Below, in pieces: positions 9,101 through 16,935 of a DNA stretch of 36,150 bases. The notes beneath the pieces were generated by a model. It did not search any database, had not been told where the DNA came from, and was given only the letters and a program-made list of their open reading frames with translations. A program made the translations under genes and the position numbers. The DNA comes from Planctomycetia bacterium (GTDB taxonomy: Bacteria; Planctomycetota; Planctomycetia; Planctomycetales; Planctomycetaceae), in contig JACQFH010000267.1 in assembly GCA_016200145.1 (NCBI GenBank), forward strand, positions 1 to 36,150, given 5' to 3'. Every line of letters starts with the position of its first letter. The stretch's first letter is position 1.

Positions 9101-12100
9101 GTGTTGGGCCTGAAGACCTCGTTGCGATCAATTCAAGTTCCCGTACTCTGCGCCGTGGCGCTGCCGGTCGCGCTGCTGTGCGCCTACACGCTCGTGCGCG
9201 GCGAGTCGCGAACGCGCGTTTCGCAAGAGCCGATTTCGATCACCTCCACCTACGCACAAACCTGGCAGCAGGAACGCGAAACGGTGCACGTGCTGCGCGG
9301 CAAGTGCCAGATCGTGCAGGGCGCGACGACATTGCGCGGCGAGCGGATCGTCGTCTGGCGCCGGCTCGATCCGCAGGCGCCTGCACACGAACACGTGACG
9401 GTCTACCTCGAAAACGACGTGCGCGTTGACGAACCGGGCAACACTCTCACAGAGCGCACTCTGTTGCGCGAACTGTCGACGGCCGGAGGCGTCGAGGTGC
9501 TGCCGCAGCGACCGGTGGTCAATCAGCCCGGAACGTACGACCCCACATACCGGCGCGGGGCAGCGCAGCGCGATGCGGTCGGCCGCGGCGCCATTCGCCA
9601 GGTGCAGGATACCGGCGGCCCCCTGATTCCCGAACCCGAGCCCGAGATTCGCGTGTTCGACCTGAAGCCGGCCGCGGGGGGAATTCGGCGCGTGCGGTTC
9701 TCCGGTCGCAACGGCGGCAGTTTCTTTCTGGAAACCAAGCCCACTCAGAATACAACTCCAGCCGAGCAGATCGTCATCATCAAGAACGGCGTGACGGTGC
9801 TCATCGATACCGATGACGGACGTGGCGGCGGGAACAACATCGGCCTGATCGACCTGTCGGCCGATCAGGTCGTGTTCTGGACCGACGAGGCCAGCGCCAA
9901 CGGCTTCACCGGCGAGGTCACACAGTCGCAGGAAATGCCGTTTCAGATCTATCTCGAAGGCAACATCGTCGTCCGGCAGGGGAACAACGTGCTGCGAGCC
10001 CGGCAGGCGTTTTACGACGTGCGTGCCGAACGGGCCCTGCTGCTGGACGCCGATTTTCGCGCCAAGATCCCCAACGTGGACGGCAAGGTGCGAATCCGGG
10101 CAGACCGGCTCAGACAACTCGCCCGCAACACGTACCAGGGACAGAATGCGTTTATTACCACGAGCCCGCAATTGAAACCGGGTTTTCGGCTGCAAGCTTC
10201 CGAACTGTTCGTCGAGCCGCGGGACGACCATCCCTGGTTCTTGACCCAGCCGCGCGAGGTCGATCCGGTGACGGGAGAAATCGACGACAGCCCGGTCCTG
10301 TGGGCCACGTCGCTGAACAACACGTTCTTCGTCGAAGACGTGCCGGTGTTTTACCTGCCGTATCTCAGTGTGCCGGCGGAAGACCCGAACATTCCGATCC
10401 GCGACCTGGCCTACCAGAGCGACCGCATCTTCGGGCAGCAGATTCGCACCCGCTGGGACATCTTCAAACTCACCGGGCTCGACCGGCCGGCCGGCACGCG
10501 CTGGGACCTGAACCTCAACTACTTGTCGCTGCGCGGGCCGCAGGTGGGCACCGTCGACAGCTACTACGGCGTCGGCCGGTTCGGGCTCGACGGGCCGTAT
10601 TCCGGCACGGGCTACCAGTCGTTCATCTACGACCACGGGACCGACAACCTGGGCAACGACAGGCTCAGTCTCAATCCGCCGCACAAGGCGCGCGGGGGCC
10701 TCTTGCAGCGCGACCGGCAGGACTTCTCGGCCGACACGACGTTGTTCTCTGAATTGGCATTCCTCAGCGATCGCAACTGGCTCGAACAGTACCGCGAGCA
10801 GGAATTCGACGTCGGCAAAGACTACGAGACGATGCTCTACCTGCGGCACTTCGAAGACAACTGGGCCTGGTCGGGCATGGGACGCGCGCGCTTGTACAAC
10901 TATTACAACACGACCCAGTGGCTTCCGCGCGGCGACCTGTTCGGAATGGCCGAGCCGCTGTTCGGGGGCCTCGTGACATGGTCGTCGCACACCTATGCGG
11001 GCTACGCGACGCAGAAGATCGCCGATCAGCCGACCGATCCGCAGGACCTGTACACCGTGCTGCCGTTCGAAGGCAACGGCAGCGGCCTGGTGGCGGCAAC
11101 GCGACACGAGCTCGACCTGCCCCTGAATCTGGGGCCGTTCCATTTCGTCCCGTACGCCCTGGGCGAAGAGGCCTTCTGGGGAAGCGCGTTCCACAACGTC
11201 AACTCGACCACCCCGCTGGACGGCAGAATCTACGGGGCCACGCAGGTGGACGACGGTTCGCTCAACCGGCTGTACGGCAGCCTGGGCGTCCGCGGCAGCT
11301 TCGAGATGTGGCGCGTTTATCCGTCGGTGCAGAGCGACCTGTTCAACCTGAACGGGCTCGCACACAAGATGGTCTTCGACGCCGATTACTCGTATTCCGA
11401 GGCAACGGAGGCGCTCGGTAAGGTCCCGCAGTACAACGAGTTCGACGACAACTCGCAGGAACAGTTCCGCCGCCGGCTGCTGGTGAACACCTGGGGCGGA
11501 ACGCTGCCCGCGCAGTTCGAGCCGCGATTCTTCGCCGTCCGATCGGGTTCGGGCGCAAACGTGACGGCCCCCTACAACGAACTGGTCGACAACATGAACG
11601 TGCTGCGCATGGGCTGGCGGCATCGGTTGCAGACCAAGGTCGGGCCGGTGAATGCGCCCCGGATCAAGAACTGGATGACGCTGGACCTCGAAACGTCGTT
11701 CTTCCCCAGCGACAAGCGAGACAATTTCGGAGAGCCGTTCGGTCTGTACGGCGCACGGTACAACTGGTATGTCAGCGATCGCACCACGTTCACTGCCAGC
11801 ACGCTGTTCGACACGTTCGACAATCCCGAAAAGCTGTGGAGCTTCGGGATCATCAGCCAGCGGAGCACGCGCGGCAGCGTGTACGTGGGATTGCGGAACA
11901 TTCAGGGGGGTTCGCTGCACAGCGAAATTCTGACCGCCAGCTACAGCTATCTGATGAGCCCCAAGTGGATTTCGTCGATGAGCACGGCGTACGACCTGGC
12001 CGAGCACCAGAACCGCGGCCAGACGTTGATGATCACTCGCGTCGGTTCGGACTTCCTGGTCAACTTCGGCCTGACCGCCGACCCCACGAAGAACAATTTC

Positions 12101-12229
12101 AGTCTGGGGCTGTCGATCGAGCCGCGATTCGGGTCTTACAGCGGACTATCCGGACCTTACGGCAGCGGATCGCAGAACCGGGCGTTGCTGAACGGTCCGC
12201 CAGGTATGGGTGTCGGTCCAATCCACTAA
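9101..12229 (+). CDS. LptD/OstA-like LPS-assembly outer-membrane protein
   Basis: 1042 residues from GTG 9101, which has AGGAG five bases before it and is followed by a signal-type helix (SIQVPVLCAVALPVALLCAY). A longer frame to ATG 8735 would place 122 odd residues before the signal and would start upstream of the promoter. N-terminal region: an OstA-like strand domain (VHVLRGKCQIVQGATTLRGE, about residue 65). A second OstA-like segment is near residue 280 (YLEGNIVVRQGNNVLRARQA), followed by VEDVPVFYLPYLSVPAEDPN, the classic LptD junction. The rest is a long C-terminal beta-barrel with many aromatic alternating strands. LptD inserts lipopolysaccharide into the outer leaflet of the outer membrane. 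The gap of about 170 residues between the two OstA-like parts (Pro-, Gln- and Gly-rich) is unusual. No LptE or other Lpt gene is nearby. Confidence 0.85.
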   Translation: MLGLKTSLRSIQVPVLCAVALPVALLCAYTLVRGESRTRVSQEPISITSTYAQTWQQERETVHVLRGKCQIVQGATTLRGERIVVWRRLDPQAPAHEHVTVYLENDVRVDEPGNTLTERTLLRELSTAGGVEVLPQRPVVNQPGTYDPTYRRGAAQRDAVGRGAIRQVQDTGGPLIPEPEPEIRVFDLKPAAGGIRRVRFSGRNGGSFFLETKPTQNTTPAEQIVIIKNGVTVLIDTDDGRGGGNNIGLIDLSADQVVFWTDEASANGFTGEVTQSQEMPFQIYLEGNIVVRQGNNVLRARQAFYDVRAERALLLDADFRAKIPNVDGKVRIRADRLRQLARNTYQGQNAFITTSPQLKPGFRLQASELFVEPRDDHPWFLTQPREVDPVTGEIDDSPVLWATSLNNTFFVEDVPVFYLPYLSVPAEDPNIPIRDLAYQSDRIFGQQIRTRWDIFKLTGLDRPAGTRWDLNLNYLSLRGPQVGTVDSYYGVGRFGLDGPYSGTGYQSFIYDHGTDNLGNDRLSLNPPHKARGGLLQRDRQDFSADTTLFSELAFLSDRNWLEQYREQEFDVGKDYETMLYLRHFEDNWAWSGMGRARLYNYYNTTQWLPRGDLFGMAEPLFGGLVTWSSHTYAGYATQKIADQPTDPQDLYTVLPFEGNGSGLVAATRHELDLPLNLGPFHFVPYALGEEAFWGSAFHNVNSTTPLDGRIYGATQVDDGSLNRLYGSLGVRGSFEMWRVYPSVQSDLFNLNGLAHKMVFDADYSYSEATEALGKVPQYNEFDDNSQEQFRRRLLVNTWGGTLPAQFEPRFFAVRSGSGANVTAPYNELVDNMNVLRMGWRHRLQTKVGPVNAPRIKNWMTLDLETSFFPSDKRDNFGEPFGLYGARYNWYVSDRTTFTASTLFDTFDNPEKLWSFGIISQRSTRGSVYVGLRNIQGGSLHSEILTASYSYLMSPKWISSMSTAYDLAEHQNRGQTLMITRVGSDFLVNFGLTADPTKNNFSLGLSIEPRFGSYSGLSGPYGSGSQNRALLNGPPGMGVGPIH

Positions 12230-12264
12230 TCGTTGAAACTCGCGGAGCCACGAGGAGCAGCGTC

Positions 12265-12696
12265 ATGCAGAATTCGACCAGCCAGACGACAAAGCCTTCC
12301 GAACGGATTGTTGTCGATCCGCCGCACACGCACCGGTCCGCCTGGCGCGAAAAGCTCGTGCGGGCCGAACGGGGCCTCGTGCGCGGAATACGCTTCGACA
12401 GCGCCTTTTTCGTGCATTTCTTCGGAATCATCGTCGTGATCGCCGCGGGGCTGGTGCTGGGGATGGCCTGGATGCAATGGACGGCGATCGCCGGGTGTCT
12501 GACCCTGGTGCTGACGACGCAGATGTTCAATCAGGCGCTGAAAGCGCTGGCCCATACCGAAGAAGCGACCCCCGCGCCGCACGTCGAGCGAGCACTGGCG
12601 ATCGGCACGGCCGCCGTTCTCGTCTCGTGCACCGGCTCGAGCCTGATGCTGACAGTCATTTTCTGGCAGCGAATCCGCGAGCTGTTCGCTGGGTAA
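12265..12696 (+). CDS. DgkA-like membrane protein lacking catalytic residues
   Basis: 143 residues, ATG preceded by GAGGAG at seven bases. About 35 soluble residues, then an amphipathic helix (AERGLVRGIRFDSAFFVHFF) and three membrane helices. The plan matches the prokaryotic diacylglycerol/undecaprenol kinase family: the interface helix, then VLTTQMFNQALKALAH aligned with E. coli VEILNSAIEAVVD, and ERALAIGTAAVLVS aligned with AKDMGSAAVLIA. In that alignment the catalytic Glu69 becomes Gln, Glu76 becomes Lys and Asp95 becomes Ile, while Asn72 remains. So it has the fold but probably not the kinase activity. It follows the LptD-like gene after 35 bases and may be co-transcribed with it. Confidence 0.65.
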   Translation: MQNSTSQTTKPSERIVVDPPHTHRSAWREKLVRAERGLVRGIRFDSAFFVHFFGIIVVIAAGLVLGMAWMQWTAIAGCLTLVLTTQMFNQALKALAHTEEATPAPHVERALAIGTAAVLVSCTGSSLMLTVIFWQRIRELFAG

Positions 12697-12757
12697 CCGG
12701 CTGGATTCGACTGAATCCATCGTCTACGATCACCGGTGAACCACAGGGCGAACGACG

Positions 12758-13831
12758 ATGGCCAGCCATGATCCACGCGCGACGATCTGCATTGCCTGCG
12801 CGGCTCTGATTTCGGGCGCCGCGCTTGTGCCGATGCCGGTTCGTGCGGCTCCCACGGTGCCGCGCGTCGTCGAAACCAGCGGGCTGGAACTGGTCACTCC
12901 GGCGACGCAGCAGGCGATTAACCGCGGGCTCGAGTTTCTGGCGATTTCCCAGAATGACGATGGGTCGCTGGGTTCGGGCAGCACGTACCGCCGGCACGTG
13001 GCCGTGACGGCGCTGGCCGGGATCGCCTTCCTGTCGGCCGGGCACACCCCGCAGCGCGGGAAGTACGGCACGCACGTTGAGAAAATCGTGCAGTACCTGC
13101 TCAAATGCACCGACTCGACCGGGCTGATCTCGGCCCCTGAGCACCGCCAGCACAACCCGATGTACGGGCACGGGTTCGCCACGCTGTTTCTGGCCGAGGT
13201 CTACGGCATGACGCCGCGCCCTGAAATCCGCGAGAAGCTGAAGCTGGCGATCAACCTGATCGTCAGCACGCAGAACAAGGAAGGGGGCTGGCGCTATTTT
13301 CCCAAGCGGCATGACGCCGACGTGTCGGTCACCGTTTGCCAGATCATGGCGCTCCGGGCCGCGCGGAATGCGGGGCTGTTCGTTCCCAAGAACACGGTCG
13401 ACCTGTGTACGAAATATGTGAAAAGCTGCCAGAACAACGACGGCGGGTTCATGTACCAGAAGACGACGGGTAACGCCAGCATCTGGCCGCGCAGTGCCGC
13501 GGGGGTCGTGGCCCTCTACAGCGCGGGGATCTACGACAGTGACGAGATTCAGAAGGGGCTCAAGTTCCTGATGGATCATCAGCCGCGCGGCGAAGTCTTC
13601 CGCTACGAGGCGTTTTACTTCTATGGACACTACTACGCGGTCCAGGCGATGTGGCACGCGGGGGGGAATCACTGGCGGCAGTGGTATCCGGCGATTCGCG
13701 ACGAACTGCTGGTGAGGCAGATTCAGGACGGGAGCTGGGCCGACAACACGGTCAACAGCGAGTACGGCACGTCGATGGCTTGCATCGTCCTGCAGATGCC
13801 GAACAACTACCTGCCGATCTTCCAGCGGTGA
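12758..13831 (+). CDS. Exported alpha/alpha-toroid protein (prenyltransferase/squalene-oxidase repeats)
   Basis: 357 residues with an N-terminal signal (ICIACAALISGAALVPMPVRA). The mature part consists of repeats of the toroid type: GLEFLAISQNDDGSLGSG, AINLIVSTQNKEGGWRYFP, YVKSCQNNDGGFMYQ, GLKFLMDHQ and VRQIQDGSWADN, each a helix followed by a Q-(x)-D/E-G-x-W/F motif. The fold is that of squalene-hopene cyclase and protein prenyltransferases, but the DXDD acid motif of cyclases is not seen and the length is half that of a cyclase, so enzyme activity is doubtful. Planctomycetes encode many such exported proteins of unknown role. A second member, fused to DUF4159, lies at 32925. Confidence 0.85.
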   Translation: MASHDPRATICIACAALISGAALVPMPVRAAPTVPRVVETSGLELVTPATQQAINRGLEFLAISQNDDGSLGSGSTYRRHVAVTALAGIAFLSAGHTPQRGKYGTHVEKIVQYLLKCTDSTGLISAPEHRQHNPMYGHGFATLFLAEVYGMTPRPEIREKLKLAINLIVSTQNKEGGWRYFPKRHDADVSVTVCQIMALRAARNAGLFVPKNTVDLCTKYVKSCQNNDGGFMYQKTTGNASIWPRSAAGVVALYSAGIYDSDEIQKGLKFLMDHQPRGEVFRYEAFYFYGHYYAVQAMWHAGGNHWRQWYPAIRDELLVRQIQDGSWADNTVNSEYGTSMACIVLQMPNNYLPIFQR

Positions 13832-13838
13832 CGCGGGA

Positions 13839-13897
13839 ATGACGAATTCCGAAATCCGAATGTTCAAGGAAACTCGCATTCCGAAATCCGAAATCCG
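13839..13897. repeat. Dispersed ATTCCGAAATCCGAA-type repeat
   Basis: The 15-mer ATTCCGAAATCCGAA occurs at 13846-13860 and 13878-13892, with a third partial AAATCCG after it. Sequence of this kind translates into 'MTNSEIR...' peptides that I recall at the ends of many planctomycete gene models, which marks it as a dispersed intergenic repeat rather than old coding sequence. Confidence 0.6.
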
Positions 13898-15155
13898 GTC
13901 TCGCATTCCACCCGCCCCCCCCCGCCCCCCCCTTGCGAAGGGGGGGAGAAGGACTGCACTCGTCTTTGCGATCGCTCTTCTTGCGGCATCGACCGCAACT
14001 GCACAGCACGTCTCCCTCCGATCGGTCGAAGTGACCGAGGGCGATGGAAAGATCAAAGCCGGCACCCTGACCGAGTTGGGGTCGGGACAGCTTGGGCTGG
14101 GCATGCCCGATCCGGCGCAATTCAAGACCCGCAACCTCGTGCTGCTGAATTTCAAAGAACGCACGTCGACCCTCGGACCGAACGATCCGCTGGTTGTTCT
14201 GAGCGGCGGAGACCGGCTGGCCCTCATTCCGGAATCGATCGACGACGAAGCACTCACGGGGCGCTGGGCCCGTGCACCGGCGCGGCAGGCGATCCGCGTG
14301 CCGCTCGAATCAGTCCGCGGGATCATTTTCGACCGGCCTTCTCATGCAGCCGGTTTTTCCCGACTGCTCGATCTTCTGCTTGACGGCGGCGAATCGCACG
14401 ACACGGTCGTACTCGGCAATGGTGATGTTCTTCAGGGGGAATTCGGCGGTTTGAACGAGAAAGAGCTGACGCTCTCGACCCCGGCAGGAAGGTCGTCAAT
14501 CGATCGCCAGGGATTGCGCGCCGTTATCTTCAACCCGACGCTCACGAACAGCGAACCGCTGCGGGGCGAGGGGGCGCTCGTCTCCTTGACCGACGGCAGC
14601 CGTTTCCGGGCGCGCGACCTGAAATTCGCGCCGCGCGACCAGCTCTCGCTGCGGCCGCAGTTTGGCGGAGAGCTGAGCATTCCGCTGTCTGACGTTGCGT
14701 CAGTCCGGTTTCTGGAAGGGTGCGCGACTTACCTGTCTGACCTGCCGCCGGCCGATTACAAGTTCGAGCCGTTCTTCGACGTCGAGTGGCCGTTGCGTCG
14801 CGATCGGTCGGTGGCGGGCGGATACTTGAAGCTTCGCGGCGCCGAGTTTCCCAAGGGACTGGGAGTGCACAGCCGCAGCGCGGTGACGTATCGGCTCGAC
14901 GGCAAGTTCCGCAGGCTGCACGCGATCGTCGGCATCGACGACTCCGCGTCGGGCAAGGGGAGCGCAATCTTCGAAGTCCTGCTGGACGGGAAAGTGGCAT
15001 ACAGGAGTGACGTGCTGACAGGAGCGAGCCCTGCCGCAAAAATCGACATCCTCAACCTGGCAGGCGCGAAAACGCTGACGCTGCGCGTCGACTTCGCCGG
15101 AGACGGCGATATTCAGGACCACGCCGACTGGTGCGACGCGCTGGTTGTGAAGTGA
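13839..15155 (+). CDS. Exported NPCBM-domain protein with repeat-derived N-terminus
   Basis: 438 residues if ATG 13839 is used; ATG 13860 is the only other in-frame start before the signal. The first 36 residues are translated from two dispersed repeats (13839-13897 and 13915-13946); then comes a signal-like helix TALVFAIALLAASTATAQH. No ATG, GTG or TTG lies between the repeats and that helix, so translation must begin inside the repeats. The middle has two or three short beta-rich blocks that look alike (DRLALIPESI, NGDVLQGEFGGLNEKELTL, DGSRFRARDLKFAPRDQLSL). The last about 145 residues match an NPCBM domain (LRGAEFPKGLGVHSRSAVTY, then FEVLLDGKVAYRSDVL, then HADWCDALVV), a carbohydrate-binding module found next to glycosidases. 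It follows the toroid gene by seven bases. Confidence 0.75.
   Translation: MTNSEIRMFKETRIPKSEIRSRIPPAPPRPPLAKGGRRTALVFAIALLAASTATAQHVSLRSVEVTEGDGKIKAGTLTELGSGQLGLGMPDPAQFKTRNLVLLNFKERTSTLGPNDPLVVLSGGDRLALIPESIDDEALTGRWARAPARQAIRVPLESVRGIIFDRPSHAAGFSRLLDLLLDGGESHDTVVLGNGDVLQGEFGGLNEKELTLSTPAGRSSIDRQGLRAVIFNPTLTNSEPLRGEGALVSLTDGSRFRARDLKFAPRDQLSLRPQFGGELSIPLSDVASVRFLEGCATYLSDLPPADYKFEPFFDVEWPLRRDRSVAGGYLKLRGAEFPKGLGVHSRSAVTYRLDGKFRRLHAIVGIDDSASGKGSAIFEVLLDGKVAYRSDVLTGASPAAKIDILNLAGAKTLTLRVDFAGDGDIQDHADWCDALVVK
13915..13946. repeat. C-run/G-run palindrome, copy 2 of 3
   Basis: Nine C, G, eight C, TTGCGAA, seven G: the same plan as 3344-3376 in reverse orientation. It is translated as part of the N-terminus of the NPCBM protein. 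Confidence 0.8.
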
Positions 15156-15170
15156 ATGACTGAGCGCAGA

Positions 15171-15191
15171 CCCACGGGAAAAACCCGTGGG
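15171..15191. terminator. CCCACGGG-AAAAA-CCCGTGGG hairpin
   Basis: A perfect 8-bp stem with a five-A loop, 16 bases after the NPCBM stop and 35 bases before the convergent archease stop. It is placed to end both transcripts, though no T run follows. The stem is shared with 16825-16847, so it may be a dispersed repeat in a terminator position. Confidence 0.5.
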
Positions 15192-15225
15192 CTTGGGGGA
15201 AAGCAACTGAAATCGCGAATTTGAT

Positions 15226-15636
15226 TCAGATGTCGACGATGACTTCTGCGAGCCAGCCATCGCTCGTGCGTTCAACTTTGAGCTCGTGATACGTGATGGC
15301 CTTGATCTCGTGCGTGAGTCGGTGCCGACCAGCGTCGATCGGCTCGCCCCGCGCGGTGGCCACGAGGCCCGCGTCGTCGATCCGCAAGTCGAACTGCGAG
15401 AACACGAGCCGCTCGGTGTCGCACAGGTACAACAGCTCGTTAAGCCAGTCGAACAGCAGGTAAGTGACGTCGCTGCCGGCAACATGCAGCTCGCGCGACA
15501 TGGTCGGCTGTACCGACGCGAGGTCGTCGACCACCATCGCAAACAGGCCCCGGCCCGCATCGACGAACAGCTCGGGGAGCGCCGCCGCTCGCACGCGCAA
15601 ACCCAGGTCGGCCGTGTGCTCGAAGATTTCGTACAT
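15226..15636 (-). CDS. Archease, activator of the RtcB RNA ligase
   Basis: 136 residues, the usual size, from MYEIFEHTADLGLRV, which carries the H-T-A-D-x-G motif whose Asp binds metal. Further family marks are the central LLFDWLNELLYL and the end ITYHELKVER...LAEVIVDI, which closes with the conserved Asp-Ile. ATG 15636 was chosen because the longer frame to 15699 adds residues before the canonical start. Archease speeds guanylylation and turnover of the tRNA/RNA ligase RtcB; no rtcB is in this window. The upstream region faces the transporter gene and shares with it the C/G repeat at 15719. Confidence 0.88.
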   Translation of the reverse strand: MYEIFEHTADLGLRVRAAALPELFVDAGRGLFAMVVDDLASVQPTMSRELHVAGSDVTYLLFDWLNELLYLCDTERLVFSQFDLRIDDAGLVATARGEPIDAGRHRLTHEIKAITYHELKVERTSDGWLAEVIVDI

Positions 15637-15718
15637 CTTTTGTGTATCCCGCCCGCCGGCGTTATTGTGTCCCGAGCTGGCGACGGCAACAATCGCCACG
15701 CGACAGATTCAACCTAGT

Positions 15719-15763
15719 CCCCCCCTTTGCAAGGGGGGGGCAGGGGGGGGGGGGGGGGGGGGG
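15719..15763. repeat. C-run/G-run palindrome, copy 3 of 3, ending in 21 G
   Basis: Seven C, TTTGCAA, eight G, CA and then 21 consecutive G. It shares the plan of the other two copies but its last run has expanded. It lies at the beginning of the transporter gene, in the reading frame. The length as given may be uncertain because long G runs are hard to sequence. Confidence 0.8.
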
Positions 15764-15775
15764 CGATGGCTGCTG

Positions 15776-16594
15776 GTGGCGGCGGCCCTGCTCTGGAGCA
15801 CGAGCGGGCTGTTCGTGAAAAGCCCACCCCTTCAGGCCCTCGAAGAAAATGACCGAGCGCTGGTGATCGCCTGTTTTCGCGCGCTGATCGCCGGAACCTG
15901 TCTCTTGCCGTTTGTGAATTGGAAGCGGGCACGGTGGCACCTCAAGATGCTGCCGATGGTCGTTTGCTTCGCCGCGATGAATTTTCTGTTCATTGCCGCG
16001 CTGACACAGGGGACCGCGGCCGCCGCGATTTTTCTGCAATACACCGGCACCGGCTGGGCCTTTCTGTTCGGGGCGCTGTTCCTGAAGGAACCGGTGACGC
16101 GCGCCAATCTCGAGGCCCTCGCATTCGGATTCGCGGGCATCGTGTGCATCGTCGGGGGTCAGTGGCACGGGTCGCAGTTCACAGGAACTTTGCTGGCTCT
16201 CGGGAGCGGCCTGGCGTACGGCGGCGTGATTGCGTCGCTGCGGGCGCTGAACCGGGAAGACTCGGCGTGGCTCGTCGTGCTCAATCACCTCGTCAGTGGG
16301 GCCGTGCTGATTCCATGGGTGGCGACGCTGGGCCTTCTGCCGACCGGGCCGCAGTGGCTGGTGATCGGCGCTTTGGGCACATTTCAGATGGGATTGCCTT
16401 ACGTGCTCTTCGCGCGAGGGCTGGCGACCGTGCCGGCGCAGGAGGCAGGGTTAATTACGCTGCTGGAAGCGATCCTCAACCCGTTCTGGGTGTGGCTGTT
16501 CTGGAATGAGAAGGTGGCGCTCTCCACCTGGCTCGGCGGAGCGCTAATACTTATTGGACTGCTGGGCCGATATGTGGTCTTTCGCGGCAGGTAA
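15776..16594 (+). CDS. DMT-superfamily (EamA) transporter
   Basis: About 273 residues counted from GTG 15776; the true start is unclear. The hydrophobic pattern gives ten helices in two halves, with typical EamA marks: LLWSTSGLFVKS in helix 1, AMNFLFIAALTQGTAAAAIF, FLQYTGTGWAFLFGALFLKEP in the first half, and LPYVLFARGLATVPAQEAGL, then TLLEAILNPFWVWLFWNEK in the second. In this frame the sequence upstream of helix 1 is the 21-G tract (poly-Gly) and then the C/G repeat. No ATG lies in frame close by; TTG 15665 is a possible longer start. Long frames reaching 15464 run antisense to archease and are not credible. Substrate unknown, perhaps amino acids or metabolites. Confidence 0.82.
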   Translation: MAAALLWSTSGLFVKSPPLQALEENDRALVIACFRALIAGTCLLPFVNWKRARWHLKMLPMVVCFAAMNFLFIAALTQGTAAAAIFLQYTGTGWAFLFGALFLKEPVTRANLEALAFGFAGIVCIVGGQWHGSQFTGTLLALGSGLAYGGVIASLRALNREDSAWLVVLNHLVSGAVLIPWVATLGLLPTGPQWLVIGALGTFQMGLPYVLFARGLATVPAQEAGLITLLEAILNPFWVWLFWNEKVALSTWLGGALILIGLLGRYVVFRGR

Positions 16595-16769
16595 ATTGTC
16601 GCAGCCGGGCCGGGTCGACTTTGATTCCCCAGATTGCGAGCCACCGCATCACGATCGGACCGGGATGCCAGGCCGCCGCTTGCAGGATTGCGCCGTGGCG
16701 GTTGTCGCCGATGAATCCGTCGGACATTCTCGAATGACATTTTGGACATGTTTTAGTTGCGTTCGACAT
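16551..16769 (-). CDS. Small zinc-ribbon protein, possibly truncated
   Basis: 72 residues from MSNATKTCPKCHSRMSDGF. The start CPKC, then Gly-Phe, a Trp-x-Pro-Gly stretch and WGIKVDPARLRQFTC, resembles the small DUF6487-type zinc-ribbon proteins, which end with a second Cys pair (R-C-x-x-C-G-Y). Here only one Cys (FTCRERPH) remains and the end does not match, so zinc binding by four cysteines looks lost. The 3' end overlaps the 3' end of the convergent transporter gene by 44 bases, which may be where its tail was lost. It could be a gene remnant. Confidence 0.45.
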   Translation of the reverse strand: MSNATKTCPKCHSRMSDGFIGDNRHGAILQAAAWHPGPIVMRWLAIWGIKVDPARLRQFTCRERPHIGPAVQ

Positions 16770-16824
16770 GATTTCCCTCGCTGATGATGCTGAATGCTGC
16801 ACAGCGCATGCAGAGAGCGCCGGA

Positions 16825-16847
16825 CCCACGGGGAAGCGTCCCGTGGG
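16825..16847. repeat. CCCACGGG/CCCGTGGG palindrome
   Basis: An 8-bp inverted repeat (extendable by one G-T pair) with a seven-base loop, the same stem as at 15171-15191. It lies upstream of the small zinc-ribbon gene and about 90 bases after the end of the SPFH gene; it may help to end the latter's transcript. Confidence 0.55.
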
Positions 16848-16935
16848 CTTCGGCGCTTACGCAGAACTTTTCTCCCTTCACTCTTCCTTTCCTCCGCAGG
16901 TTGAGTGACGCGCGCGGCGAACGCACCCGGCGGGC

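Noticed and set aside
9128-12007. A 959-codon open frame on the minus strand
   Set aside because: It is antisense to the LptD-like gene, which has promoter, ribosome-binding site, signal and family motifs; long antisense frames are common in GC-rich DNA.
12656-14326. A 556-codon minus-strand frame
   Set aside because: Antisense to the toroid and NPCBM genes; no family motif, and low-complexity Arg/Val-rich composition.
12758-15155. Hopanoid or squalene biosynthesis cluster
   Set aside because: The toroid proteins are exported and lack the DXDD motif, and no HpnC/D/E or squalene synthase gene is nearby.
15464-15775. Long upstream extension of the transporter frame
   Set aside because: Runs antisense to archease and through the C/G repeat; no transporter-like sequence before helix 1.
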